A stretch of DNA of 29,201 bases, from assembly GCA_937915735.1 (NCBI GenBank), contig CALGGS010000037.1:1-29201 (forward strand), read 5' to 3'. Below are positions 1 through 8,829 of the stretch, piece by piece (the stretch's first letter is position 1; every line of letters starts with the position of its first letter). The position numbers and the translations under genes are program-made. Below the pieces are notes generated by a model. It was not told the origin of the DNA and ran no database searches. It was given only the letters and a program-made list of their open reading frames with translations. This DNA is from an uncultured Treponema sp. GTDB taxonomy: Bacteria; Spirochaetota; Spirochaetia; Treponematales; Treponemataceae.

Positions 1-3000
1 TTACCAGCCGTATCCGTTGCCACCGCACGCAGGTAATAAGTCGTGTTATCAGAAAGACGGGTCGTATCAAATCCTGTCACCGTGAATGTAGAAGAGCCGC
101 TCAAATTAAGAGAATCGACCTTCGTAGAAAGGTCTGTCCAGTCAGAAGCGTCTCCGCCCTTGTATTCAATTCGTGTGATTGCATTTTCTGGAAGAACATT
201 CGCATCGGTAATCGTTCCCGAAAGGGAGATAGTTCCGTTTATCTGAGTTCCGGCGCTCTCGGTGTCGGCATCGTCCGGAAGGTTGAGGGTTGCGACAGGC
301 GCATTGAGGTCGACTACGACAGTCGCGATGTTCTCAGTCTGACTGTTTCCGCTTCCAGCGTTGTCAGTCGCAATCATCTGGACTGAGACAGAGCCGCTCG
401 CTCCGCTGAACGCCTTGCCCTTAACTGTCGCGCTCCAGTTGTCGCCGTCTCGCGTAATCGTTCCGTAAGTCGAATCAGCCGTCAAATCGTCTCCGACCTT
501 GATTTCTTTTCCGTTTACCTTAATTACAAGGCTCCTGATTCCTGCGCCTCCGTTATCAACGGCAGTTCCAGAAAGCTCAATGTCTTTCGTAGCGTTTGAA
601 TACTTGATTCCAGAATCGTCAGAAGTTACCGTCGGCACTTCCGTATCAACATTCATCGAGACATCAGGGTGATTTATTAGAGCAACTCCTGTTGAATCAC
701 TCGTATCTTTGACTTTTACGCGGTCCAAATCCGCATTTCCGACATTATCCACGGCGACAAGGAAAAGATAGTTCTTTCCGACCGCAAAACCTGAGATTAC
801 CGTGTCAAAGTTCGTCTTGATTGTCGCATAAGACTTCTTTCCGCTTCCAAGAGAGTTTGAGTCAGAAACATAGCCCGTAAGAGAAGCGAGGGAAATCTTC
901 TCACAGTCTTCATTGTTTACATCGCCATCATCTGAAACGAACGGCGTGTAGAAGACTCGTCTCACCTCGATTTTGTTGTCTTTGAGAGGCGCAAAATATC
1001 CGTCCGCATTAGTCTTATAATTGTCAAGGAAATCATTTGCTTCGTTTTCAAGCTCAGTTTGTGTCTTTTCATCGGAAATGACCTTGTAGTAAATCATAGA
1101 AAGTCCGCTTCCGCTCTCGTCGTCAATAGTTCCTCGGATTCTAATCGTGCTTGCGTTTCCGTAAGTTCCCTCGCTGTACTTTCCGCCAACATTCTTGTCA
1201 AGCGAGTCGCTCCAAAGAGAATCGCTTGAAGTTATGTCGTCGTTGTCTTGGTCGCCCACTCGGAAGAACACATCCTTTGATTTTGAGTCGAGTGCGTGCA
1301 AGCCTTTTGGCGCCTTGTTGTCGAATTTGACGGTGAGAATACTTGATTCAGTATTTCCAGCGTTGTCAATCGCTGTCACTTTAAGCTCAACGGAATCGTT
1401 ATATGAAGAAAGGTCTATATCTCCGATTGGAAGTGAAGTTGCGCTCTTTATATTTTTTGAGCCGTCGTTAATCACGATTGACTCTATTCCCGAAATAGAA
1501 TCCATTACAGAGCCTGAGAGAGTGAACTTGTTTCCGTCAGTATTGTGAACGAAGAATGTGTTTTCGTCCGAAGGGTAGACGCTGTATTTTTCAGAGTCGT
1601 TCGTGAAAGAAAGATTCTTGATTACAGGTTTACCGGCATCAATGGCAATCCTGAAAATCGTTGAAGTCGCTTTGTTTCCAGCCCTGTCAGTGACAAGGCT
1701 CTTTACGGCGTAAGTTTTGTTTTCAAGAATTCCAAGGAATGTCGAAGGAATCGTTGCTTCCCAGACTTTATTATTCGGATCTCCCGTCATTGGGCTGTCG
1801 GTAACATTTGCAGGAATTTCTGTCTCGCTTCCAGAAATTATAAGCGGGGTCGAATTTCCGTCTACAGTAACATAGAGTTTTACAGTGTCAATTCCAGAAG
1901 CATCGTCAGTTGCTTTTCCGGTCACATCGATTGCAAGAGACTTGTTTGAATACTGTGAGCCAGTTTTGTCAGATTCCATAGTAGGGTTTTCGGCATCAAT
2001 GTAAATATAAAGTTTTTTGACTTCACTTACATTTCCGGCTTTATCCACTGCCATCAGATAAACGATATTTGGCCGTGCGTTTCCGCTCTCATCATTATTG
2101 ACGATAAATTCGCCCAAATTCGTGTTGAATTTCTGGTAATCCGTGCCAGAGATTCTTGAAGCAACGAATGAATTTGCAGAATCAAAATCAGAAACAGCGG
2201 TTGGAGTTACATCCTCTTGTCCCGCCTGAATAATCTTATAGTAAATTGATTCGATTCCGCTTCCGTCAGCCGCCTCTTTATATGAGCCCTGGAATGCCAT
2301 TGATGAAGAGTTGTACCATGTGTGTGTCGCAGAACCCTCTGTGTAAGAATAAGATTTTTTGTTCACGAGGAATGGAGATTCCGTATTGTTTTCTTCCCAA
2401 ACAGGGGCAATGCTGTCTACGCCGACAGTTACAGAAGGTTCTGTTGACTGCTTATATTTATCTTCCGCCTTGATTACGACAGTGTATCTTCCCTGAGCGT
2501 CATTTGGCAATTTGAATGTTCCTGAGATTGCATATTTTCCCTCAGAATCAGCGGTGTCGGCAATCGAAATGTTCTCAACGCTGCAAATTAAATTCTCTTC
2601 CGTTTGTTCAGCATTTTCTTTATAAATTTTTCCCGTGACAGTCACGCCCTCTTTCTTTGAGACTGTCGCTGAAACTGTAATGTCTTTACCAACCGTAACC
2701 CAAGATTCGTTGTCTGGTTCCGAAATAACGACATTAGGAGCACCTGAATCAACACCAATGCAGAATGTATTTATTTTCTTTATTCCCTTTGGATTGTTAT
2801 CATCTGTGTTTGCGCCGCTTCGGAGAAAGTCACGGGCAATTACTTTTACATTGTAAGTTCCTTCCTCGGAAGGCAGCTTATAGTTTATTGAGTCTGATGT
2901 TTTTCCAGGATTTTCAGTCTGGCTTGGATTTTCTGGCTCATCAGCTCCATATTTCCATATATAAATCTCATAATCTACGATTGAGTCATCATCTGTCACA

Positions 3001-5666
3001 GAAATTTGCAGTGTATTGTTGGTTGTCGTTCCAAAAAGGTTCGTTCCGCTTTTAATTCCGTCCTCAGATGCTATAGCCGTATCCGCATTTCCCAAAGTAA
3101 TCTTAGGTCTGTCCGTTTCCTGCCAGATGACGAAATTACTTCCGTCTTCGTTGTAATCCCCTGATTTATAAACGCCGGTATTTCCAACTTTGTCCGTCGC
3201 AGTTATGACAAGTTCAACCTGAATAGGCGCATCTTCCGTAAAGCCTGCAACCTTATCGATGAAATAATTCGTAATGAGCGTCGTCGGGAAGGATTTCGTA
3301 ATCTGATAGATTTTTCCCATTGAGCCGTCAATGTCAATACCGAGCCCTTTTTCAGATACATAAGATTTTAATTCTGAAAGGATTGAATCGTCAGATGTAA
3401 GGGTTTTCTCCAAGTTCGTGCTCGCCCAGACATCATAAGTGACTTTTTCAAGATTCTGCTCCTCAATGCTTCCCTTAATGTTGACTGTTCCGTTTATGAA
3501 AGTGTAATCCTTATATTCAGATGTGTCGCCGAAATATTCGCTTCCAGAAACGCTCGGAGTGATGGAAGAAATAGTCACCGTCGGATTTGTCGTATCAATA
3601 TGGACGCTTATGCTTTCTGAATATGTAAGGTTTGCGCTTCCTTCCGCTTCAACAGAAAGTGTGTACATATACATAAGACCTTCTTCCTCAACCTTAATCT
3701 TCTCGTAGTCATCGCAGAGGGAAGGTGTGAAAGTCCACTTGTTTGTTTTTGCCGCGCTGTCGTATTCACAAGACAAGCCGTTTTCGCTAGTCCAGTTATG
3801 GTCGCTGTCGCCAGTGATAGAAATTTCGATTTTTGAGTCCTCAATTTCTTCGCCAGTAGTCTCGTCGGTTACGGTGAGTGTCGCTTTTAGAGCGCGCAAA
3901 GACATTCCAGCATTATTTTCAGTCGCAGTTCCCTTAAATTCAAGCGTAGAATCTTTAAAGTAAGAAAGATTTTTAGGAGATTTGATAGAAACACTTGGCG
4001 CCACAGCAGAAATAGTTCCCATAAACCCGTAGAGCTTTGACTGAGACAAGTCGATGTCGTCTTTATCGTGGCCCGTAACGACTATCGCATAGTAAGCGTT
4101 TGCCTCGACAAAATTTTCACCAGGGATTTCTGTTGAAACAGAAACAGTCGTGTCTGTCGGAGATTGGTCAGAAGAATTGTCACACATCAGCTTCCAGCCA
4201 CACACATTTTCAAGAGTTGAAAAATCTGTTTCATTTTTTTCGTAATCTTTTACGCTATCAACAAGAGACTCTATGTCAGAAGCAAGGGCTTCCTTTGAAG
4301 TCGGAGTTTTGTCCGCCTCGCTAATCTTTTTTATCCAAACCTTTAGTGAGGATGGGACGACATTTACCTGATCAAGACCCGCACTCACAATAATCGTAAG
4401 AGGCTGCTCTCCCATAGCCTTGTTCGCACCGCTGGAAATCGTTTTTCCGTCTTCATCGTAAGAAAGAGAAAAACTTGAAATTGAGTAAGTCGGGTCAGCA
4501 TCAGGATTCAGTGAGAATGAAAGTGATTTGTCGCTTGCACTTGAAGTGTCGTTTGCCATTGAAGCGAGTGCTTCCTTAACCTCTGCAACAGTAACAGTTT
4601 TTGAGCCTTTGCCCTTAAGACCTGCGTCCGTCGCATTTCCATTTATTACGGCTTTAAAGTCATTTGCGGAAAGTCCGGCGCCTTTTTTTGCACTCATATA
4701 ATCATCATAAATCGAATCATAGAGATAAACGACAGATGTTTTGTTTCCGTCGCCTTCTCCAGTACTGTCCGCAGTGGTGTATTCTTTTGCCGCATCGGAA
4801 ACGGTTACCGTACAGGAATAAACCTTGTTTCCATCAGAATCGGCTGTTCCTACAGAGTAAACATCATTATATCGCGTGTTCACGGGCTCAGAACCACCTT
4901 CAATGTGCCGTGCGATTGTAACGCTAGTTCCGCCTGTGGTTGAGACCTCTTTTTCCAGATATGGCTCTGAGTTTATAAGATTTCCTTCTTCATCATAAAT
5001 CGAAAGCTCCATTGTAGAGATTGCGTGGTCATCAGCGATTGTTCCTTCTACAGTAAAAAGTGAGCCGTATTTTGAGAGAGATGAATTGTCAATATAAGTA
5101 CTTCGGACAACACCAGGCTTAGAGATGACAAAAACAGGCGCGGTGTTATCAATTTCAAAGGTTCTTGAAACCCAGTCAGATTCACGGCCACTCTTATCCC
5201 TTGACTGAACCGAAAGCTTGTATTTTCCGTCGGTAAGCTCATAGCCTGAATCAGTGAGTTTATTTACAGATACAGTCCAAGTGAGTGAATCTACGACATC
5301 CGCAGAAAGTTTTATTGGTGAAAAATCAGAATCGTCAATGCTTTCAACAGTGACGGTGACAGTCTCAACGCCCTTATCATCAGAACAAGTTCCAGCAAAA
5401 ACGAAAGTTCCCTTGATTGCCGCAGAATCCGGAGGATTAGAAATCGTTACACTAGGTTTCTCAACATCAACGCTAGCACCAAGGCCAGAATCTTCACCGC
5501 AGGAAAGAATCGAAAGAGAAAGGAGCATAAACAGAGTGCATACCCCCCCCCGTTTCAATAGCATGGAACTGCCCTTTCGTTTGAATACAGGCGCACCACC
5601 GAAGGCACTTGAGTACGGCAATGACATACTTTTTACAAAACTCGACTTTTGACCTTTCATACTCAT
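1..5666 (-). CDS. Giant Ig-like-repeat surface lipoprotein (partial, C-terminus beyond window)
   Basis: About 1,888 codons are open from ATG at 5666 to the left edge; the TTA at 1-3 is out of frame, so the gene continues. The start has a Shine-Dalgarno (GAGGTGA, 4 nt spacer). A second in-frame ATG at 5564 begins a classic lipoprotein signal: MLLKRGG, a hydrophobic core, then LSILSC (Cys56 from the first ATG, Cys22 from the second). The 34 residues before it do not look like export signal, so the start is uncertain. After the lipobox the protein is a chain of beta-rich Ig-like/Fn3-like domains. Their boundaries are marked by at least nine [VIF]D-x-x-x-P motifs (IDNTAP, IDTTNP, VDSGAP, VDSIAP, IDAENP, IDAGKP, FDNKAP, VDTEVP, VDLNAP). 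The last visible part reads TTYYLRAVATDTAG, Fn3-like. Such proteins are usually surface-anchored adhesins or scaffolds; the specific role is unknown. Frame was checked at six points with no frameshift. A nine-G run lies in the signal-peptide region. Confidence 0.88.
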   Translation of the reverse strand, partial: MSMKGQKSSFVKSMSLPYSSAFGGAPVFKRKGSSMLLKRGGVCTLFMLLSLSILSCGEDSGLGASVDVEKPSVTISNPPDSAAIKGTFVFAGTCSDDKGVETVTVTVESIDDSDFSPIKLSADVVDSLTWTVSVNKLTDSGYELTDGKYKLSVQSRDKSGRESDWVSRTFEIDNTAPVFVISKPGVVRSTYIDNSSLSKYGSLFTVEGTIADDHAISTMELSIYDEEGNLINSEPYLEKEVSTTGGTSVTIARHIEGGSEPVNTRYNDVYSVGTADSDGNKVYSCTVTVSDAAKEYTTADSTGEGDGNKTSVVYLYDSIYDDYMSAKKGAGLSANDFKAVINGNATDAGLKGKGSKTVTVAEVKEALASMANDTSSASDKSLSFSLNPDADPTYSISSFSLSYDEDGKTISSGANKAMGEQPLTIIVSAGLDQVNVVPSSLKVWIKKISEADKTPTSKEALASDIESLVDSVKDYEKNETDFSTLENVCGWKLMCDNSSDQSPTDTTVSVSTEIPGENFVEANAYYAIVVTGHDKDDIDLSQSKLYGFMGTISAVAPSVSIKSPKNLSYFKDSTLEFKGTATENNAGMSLRALKATLTVTDETTGEEIEDSKIEISITGDSDHNWTSENGLSCEYDSAAKTNKWTFTPSLCDDYEKIKVEEEGLMYMYTLSVEAEGSANLTYSESISVHIDTTNPTVTISSITPSVSGSEYFGDTSEYKDYTFINGTVNIKGSIEEQNLEKVTYDVWASTNLEKTLTSDDSILSELKSYVSEKGLGIDIDGSMGKIYQITKSFPTTLITNYFIDKVAGFTEDAPIQVELVITATDKVGNTGVYKSGDYNEDGSNFVIWQETDRPKITLGNADTAIASEDGIKSGTNLFGTTTNNTLQISVTDDDSIVDYEIYIWKYGADEPENPSQTENPGKTSDSINYKLPSEEGTYNVKVIARDFLRSGANTDDNNPKGIKKINTFCIGVDSGAPNVVISEPDNESWVTVGKDITVSATVSKKEGVTVTGKIYKENAEQTEENLICSVENISIADTADSEGKYAISGTFKLPNDAQGRYTVVIKAEDKYKQSTEPSVTVGVDSIAPVWEENNTESPFLVNKKSYSYTEGSATHTWYNSSSMAFQGSYKEAADGSGIESIYYKIIQAGQEDVTPTAVSDFDSANSFVASRISGTDYQKFNTNLGEFIVNNDESGNARPNIVYLMAVDKAGNVSEVKKLYIYIDAENPTMESDKTGSQYSNKSLAIDVTGKATDDASGIDTVKLYVTVDGNSTPLIISGSETEIPANVTDSPMTGDPNNKVWEATIPSTFLGILENKTYAVKSLVTDRAGNKATSTIFRIAIDAGKPVIKNLSFTNDSEKYSVYPSDENTFFVHNTDGNKFTLSGSVMDSISGIESIVINDGSKNIKSATSLPIGDIDLSSYNDSVELKVTAIDNAGNTESSILTVKFDNKAPKGLHALDSKSKDVFFRVGDQDNDDITSSDSLWSDSLDKNVGGKYSEGTYGNASTIRIRGTIDDESGSGLSMIYYKVISDEKTQTELENEANDFLDNYKTNADGYFAPLKDNKIEVRRVFYTPFVSDDGDVNNEDCEKISLASLTGYVSDSNSLGSGKKSYATIKTNFDTVISGFAVGKNYLFLVAVDNVGNADLDRVKVKDTSDSTGVALINHPDVSMNVDTEVPTVTSDDSGIKYSNATKDIELSGTAVDNGGAGIRSLVIKVNGKEIKVGDDLTADSTYGTITRDGDNWSATVKGKAFSGASGSVSVQMIATDNAGSGNSQTENIATVVVDLNAPVATLNLPDDADTESAGTQINGTISLSGTITDANVLPENAITRIEYKGGDASDWTDLSTKVDSLNLSGSSTFTVTGFDTTRLSDNTTYYLRAVATDTAG
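5543..5551 (-). repeat. Nine-G homopolymer in signal-peptide coding region
   Basis: Nine C on the plus strand read as nine G in the lipoprotein gene, encoding part of K-R-G-G-V just before the hydrophobic core. At nine G, both candidate starts (5666 and 5564) are in frame with the lipobox. Eight G would lead to a TAA about 36 codons on; ten G would lead to a TGA within about 20 codons. An ATG at 5528 lies after the tract but lacks the positively charged n-region. Poly-G tracts are known slippage sites in treponemal surface-protein genes (tpr family). Confidence 0.85.
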
Positions 5667-5708
5667 AAAATCACCTCACTGATTTTTTTTCGACAATAAA
5701 CCCTTTCT

Positions 5709-5730
5709 TAGAATTATCGATATAATTCTA
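5709..5730. promoter_or_regulatory. Inverted repeat in divergent intergenic region
   Basis: The 252-bp gap between the lipoprotein ATG (5666) and the Rpn ATG (5919) is AT-rich. It contains one clear dyad with perfect 9-bp arms, TAGAATTAT at 5709-5717 and ATAATTCTA at 5722-5730, separated by CGAT. It lies 43 bp upstream of the lipoprotein start and overlaps -10-like sequences on the minus strand, so an operator or promoter role is plausible. No convincing -35/-10 pair could be assigned. Confidence 0.4.
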
Positions 5731-5918
5731 TCCCAATTTTATAAAAAATACCTTTAAAATATAAGATTTTTCAAATTTAGAATGTGATTTTATTTAGATT
5801 TCCTCGTCAAGTGTTAATCAGCGCTTCCCTAATTATTTTAAATATAACAAAAAATTATCGCTGCAAATTGCCGATTTTTCACTTTCTTTTCATTACTTAC
5901 TGCAGAAAGGAAAAAAAT

Positions 5919-6857
5919 ATGGAAATTATAACAGAAGAATCTTTTTACTCTGACGAACGACTAAAGGCCTTGTCGCGGCAAGCTGTTGAAGAAGGGCGAA
6001 TCTTAAGTCTAAAAAATGACATCGTTTTTAAGTCGTTTTTTTCAAAGGATTCGGAAGAATCGCATTACTGCCGCTGCCGAATGATAAGCGCTGTAATCGG
6101 AAAGACCGTCGTGAAGGCAAAGGTCTTAAACCCCGAAATCCTGCCGGACTATTTTACAGCGAAAGTGCCTCGACTCGACATCCTCTGCGAGCTTGACGAT
6201 GGTTCTGAAGTGGATGTCGAGATTCAGCAATCAAAAAATAATGACAACCAGGAAAAACGCGCGGTTTACTATGCGGCGAAAATGTTGTCGGGAATTTTGA
6301 GGTCAGGAGATACTTACGAAAAAATCCCAAATACCTATCAAATTATGTTTACGGATTTTAAGCTTGTCGATGATAAAAACCTGCATCACGATTACCTTTT
6401 AAAAGATTCCCAGACTCAACACATTCTCACGGATTGCCTTCAGGTCCATTTTATAGAATTACCCAAAATAAAGGAGATTATCAAGGCCTTGCCCAAAAAG
6501 TTGTCGGAAATAGAATTTTGGACTATACTTATCGCGATGGGGGACAGTTCTGAGGCTCATAAGATTTTACATTCATTCCCGAATTTTAAGGAGGACTGCG
6601 ATATGGCAGAAACACTTTTAAAGAAAATGAGCCGTGATGACAGGGAATGGTACAGGCAAATAGCACTCGAAGAGGCCGAAATTGAATATGGCGCCAGAAT
6701 GGCCAGCGCAACGAAAGTCGGGCTTGAACAAGGCTCCCGAAACAAAGCCATAGAAATAGCCAAAAATATGCTTGCAATGCACATTGGCACCACAGAACAA
6801 ATAGCCCAGGTTTCTGGTCTTTCCATTAAAGAAGTGCAAGAACTTGCAATGCAATAA
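5919..6857 (+). CDS. Rpn family recombination-promoting nuclease / PD-(D/E)XK transposase-like protein
   Basis: A 312-residue protein. The open frame extends to ATG 5784, but ATG 5919 is preferred: it has a GAAAGG site with an 8-nt spacer, and the extra 45 residues upstream resemble translated AT-rich intergenic DNA. The N-terminal part has the Rpn pattern NDIVFKSFF (Asp34), then the PD-(D/E)XK core: Asp87 in RLDILC, Glu101 and Gln103 in DVEIQQS, followed by RAVYYAAKMLSG. The C-terminal tail (MASATKVGLEQGSRNKAIEIAKNML, here split by position: about residues 263-287) and a final helix-turn-helix-like IAQVSGLSIKEVQEL are typical of the family. Rpn proteins are DNA endonucleases reported to promote RecA-independent recombination, and some have been implicated in phage defence. 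The gene lies 9 nt upstream of a RecQ-type helicase on the same strand. Although annotated as transposases, no terminal repeats flank it. Confidence 0.85.
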   Translation: MEIITEESFYSDERLKALSRQAVEEGRILSLKNDIVFKSFFSKDSEESHYCRCRMISAVIGKTVVKAKVLNPEILPDYFTAKVPRLDILCELDDGSEVDVEIQQSKNNDNQEKRAVYYAAKMLSGILRSGDTYEKIPNTYQIMFTDFKLVDDKNLHHDYLLKDSQTQHILTDCLQVHFIELPKIKEIIKALPKKLSEIEFWTILIAMGDSSEAHKILHSFPNFKEDCDMAETLLKKMSRDDREWYRQIALEEAEIEYGARMASATKVGLEQGSRNKAIEIAKNMLAMHIGTTEQIAQVSGLSIKEVQELAMQ

Positions 6858-6866
6858 GAGCTTAAT

Positions 6867-8540
6867 ATGGCAGAATCAGAAAAAATCTCTTTTGACGGAT
6901 TTGGCGTTGAAGAACTCGCTGACGGCGAGCTTTTTGACGCAGATTTGGCAGTAAAAGCGGCACAAAATGGCTTTCATGTGGACTATCTTTTTCCGTGGCA
7001 AAGAATCGTAATCGCAAATATTCTTGACGGCGAAAAAGCACTCATTCAAGACAGTAAATTTTCAGAAAATACTGACGATGACGAGCTTTATCGTGGACGG
7101 CAAATCGTGCTTTTGCCGACCGGAGCAGGAAAATCATTGTGCTTTCTAGTGCCTTCGTTGCTTTTACAGGGAGCGACTCTCATAATTTATCCGCTGCTTG
7201 CGCTTATGAGCGACCAAAAACGCCGAATGGAAAGCGCGGGAATCCCTTGCGTCGTTTTTAAGGGCGGGCAAACGAAAGAAGAACGCGAAGAAAATTTCAA
7301 GGCTCTTGAAGACAAGGAAAACCCTGCTCGTGTTATCATCGCAAATCCCGAGGTTCTAAAAGGCGAGAACCTGCTTGACCGTCTTTCCAAAATCAAGATT
7401 TCGCATATTTCGATTGACGAAGCTCACTGTGTCTCAGAATGGGGGGATTCTTTTCGCCCCTCTTATCTTGAGCTGGGAAAAATCATAAAAAAGCTTGGCG
7501 TAAAGCTGATTACGGCTTTCACTGCAACGGCAAGTAAAACTGTCCTTGACCGAATAGCCGAAATTCTTTTTGACGGAAACTATCATCTTGTGCGGGGAGC
7601 GAGCGACAGGGCGAACATTCACTACGAAGTGCGTTATGCGTATGCGAAAAAAAAAGCCGTGCTTGAAGCTGCCCTTACTATGAAAAAACCTATGATTATT
7701 TTTTGCGGAACCCGGCACCGGACGGAAGAAATGGCTCACATCTTGGCATCCTACTTTGGAAGGGAAAAAACCAGATTTTATCACGCGGGAATGACGAAAG
7801 AAGAAAAAAATGCCGTCGAAGAATGGTTTTTTAAGTCAACAGACGGAATTTTGACGGCTACCTGTGCCTATGGAATGGGCGTCGACAAAGCTGACATTGC
7901 GAGCGTAATTCACCTGGACGCACCTGAGCACCTCGAAAATTTTATTCAGGAAGCAGGCCGGGCAGGCAGAAACGGAGCAAATGTAAACTCCCTTTTAATC
8001 TGGAACCATGCGGATTTTATTCACTGGCGGCAGGCAAAGGAAGGAAGCCGCGAAAAGGCATTGGGAAACTTTGCCCTTTCAAAAACCTGCAGAAGACAGA
8101 TGCTGCTTGATTATCTTGGCGGAGAAGAAACAGTCTGCTCAGGCTGTGACATCTGTGACGCACAAAAAAACGGAAGTAAAATCAACTACAATGCCTGGGA
8201 TGCAGAACTGGCCTACGATTTTATCAGAAAAAACCGCAGGCTTTACAATCGCTTGGAGTTAAGCGGCGAACTGACCGAAAAATTCAATTCTCAGAAGCTA
8301 AAAATCTTCGGAATGAATGTCTGGGAGGCAAAGGACACCGCTGAAATCTTAAGCCAGCTCTTTTCCGAGCAAAAAATCAGAGTTTGCGGCGGCCTCTGGA
8401 AGGGGAAAATCGACATCATAAAAAAAAGGCAAAAATCCTCGCTTTTATCGCTTATTCCCCGCCGTCAGCTTCATCGTCTCCACTCTCTTCGGCGGAATTT
8501 TCAGCGGGCGCTGGCGCGGGGGCAGCGATTGCTTTCTTAA
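6867..8540 (+). CDS. RecQ family ATP-dependent DNA helicase
   Basis: A 557-residue superfamily 2 helicase. Visible motifs: Walker A LLPTGAGKS (82-90), DEAH box IDEAHCVSEWG (183-193), motif III TAFTATA (216-222), motif VI QEAGRAGRNG (361-370), and a RecQ zinc-binding Cys cluster (Cys408, Cys424, Cys427, Cys430 in CSGCDIC). A winged-helix-like region follows to about residue 510; no HRDC domain is present. RecQ enzymes unwind DNA 3'-5' in repair and recombination. The last ~35 residues are basic, low-quality sequence, and the final 29 codons lie antisense to the end of a minus-strand gene, so the natural conserved end is probably near residue 515. The start is ATG 6867, 9 nt after the Rpn stop, with only a weak upstream site (AAGAG). 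The close spacing suggests co-transcription and perhaps co-function with the nuclease. The many RecQ paralogues in bacteria make a recQ symbol unsafe. Confidence 0.88.
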   Translation: MAESEKISFDGFGVEELADGELFDADLAVKAAQNGFHVDYLFPWQRIVIANILDGEKALIQDSKFSENTDDDELYRGRQIVLLPTGAGKSLCFLVPSLLLQGATLIIYPLLALMSDQKRRMESAGIPCVVFKGGQTKEEREENFKALEDKENPARVIIANPEVLKGENLLDRLSKIKISHISIDEAHCVSEWGDSFRPSYLELGKIIKKLGVKLITAFTATASKTVLDRIAEILFDGNYHLVRGASDRANIHYEVRYAYAKKKAVLEAALTMKKPMIIFCGTRHRTEEMAHILASYFGREKTRFYHAGMTKEEKNAVEEWFFKSTDGILTATCAYGMGVDKADIASVIHLDAPEHLENFIQEAGRAGRNGANVNSLLIWNHADFIHWRQAKEGSREKALGNFALSKTCRRQMLLDYLGGEETVCSGCDICDAQKNGSKINYNAWDAELAYDFIRKNRRLYNRLELSGELTEKFNSQKLKIFGMNVWEAKDTAEILSQLFSEQKIRVCGGLWKGKIDIIKKRQKSSLLSLIPRRQLHRLHSLRRNFQRALARGQRLLS

Positions 8541-8685
8541 CCTTCTTTACTTTTGGTTTTTTCCGGTATTTTACGACAAAGGCGCACAAATCCATAAACA
8601 GGAAAACAATAACAGCCGTAATAATCACGCGCTTATCAGAGAGGACGGCCTTAATCACGGGAAGAAAATCGTGTGTATTCATCAT
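8452..8685 (-). CDS. Small single-span membrane protein of unknown function
   Basis: The frame runs from 8751, giving 99 residues. The most natural start is the double Met at 8685/8682 (MMNTHDFLPVIK), giving about 77 residues; no clear ribosome site decides between 8751, 8703 and 8685. The protein has a transmembrane helix (VIITAVIVFLFMDLCAFVV), then a basic juxtamembrane stretch (KYRKKPKVKKVKK), an Ala-Pro linker and an acidic tail ending DDEADGGE. This order looks selected rather than antisense noise. It is convergent with the RecQ-type gene, and its last 29 codons plus stop (8452-8540) overlap that gene's tail. Function is not recognised. Confidence 0.6.
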   Translation of the reverse strand: MMNTHDFLPVIKAVLSDKRVIITAVIVFLFMDLCAFVVKYRKKPKVKKVKKAIAAPAPAPAENSAEESGDDEADGGE

Positions 8686-8781
8686 ATTTTTAATTATCGG
8701 CATAGAAAACCGAAAGTTAAAAACTGAAAACTGCCATTTCCACCGAAGCAAGGCAATGAAAAGAAATAAGAAACATCTTAT

Positions 8782-8810
8782 TTGTAATAAGCAAAAAGCA
8801 CAGTTACTAT
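8782..8810 (+). promoter_or_regulatory. Sigma70-like promoter for lipoprotein at 8830
   Basis: TTGTAA at 8782-8787 and TACTAT at 8805-8810 are separated by 17 bp. The expected start of transcription is about 8817, directly before the TAGGAG ribosome site at 8818-8823. The remaining 8686-8829 gap shows nothing else. Confidence 0.55.
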
Positions 8811-8829
8811 TAAATATTAGGAGTTAAAA

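Noticed and set aside
1..3. TTA at the left edge as the stop of the minus-strand lipoprotein gene
   Set aside because: The gene's codon triplets begin at positions divisible by 3 on the plus strand, so this TTA is out of frame; the ORF is open at the edge.
5543..5551. G-run as a frameshift that breaks the lipoprotein gene
   Set aside because: Codon-by-codon reading from both ATGs with nine G stays in frame through the lipobox; no break is needed.
5784..5918. Longer N-terminus for the Rpn protein from ATG 5784
   Set aside because: The extra 45 residues are intergenic-like, and the ribosome site sits before ATG 5919.
5919..6857. Insertion sequence around the Rpn 'transposase'
   Set aside because: No terminal inverted repeats or target duplications were found on either side; the family name does not imply an IS here.
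8384..8827. Plus-strand ORF of 147 codons over the helicase end
   Set aside because: It is the antisense of the small membrane protein plus the promoter region, with no ribosome site or family pattern.
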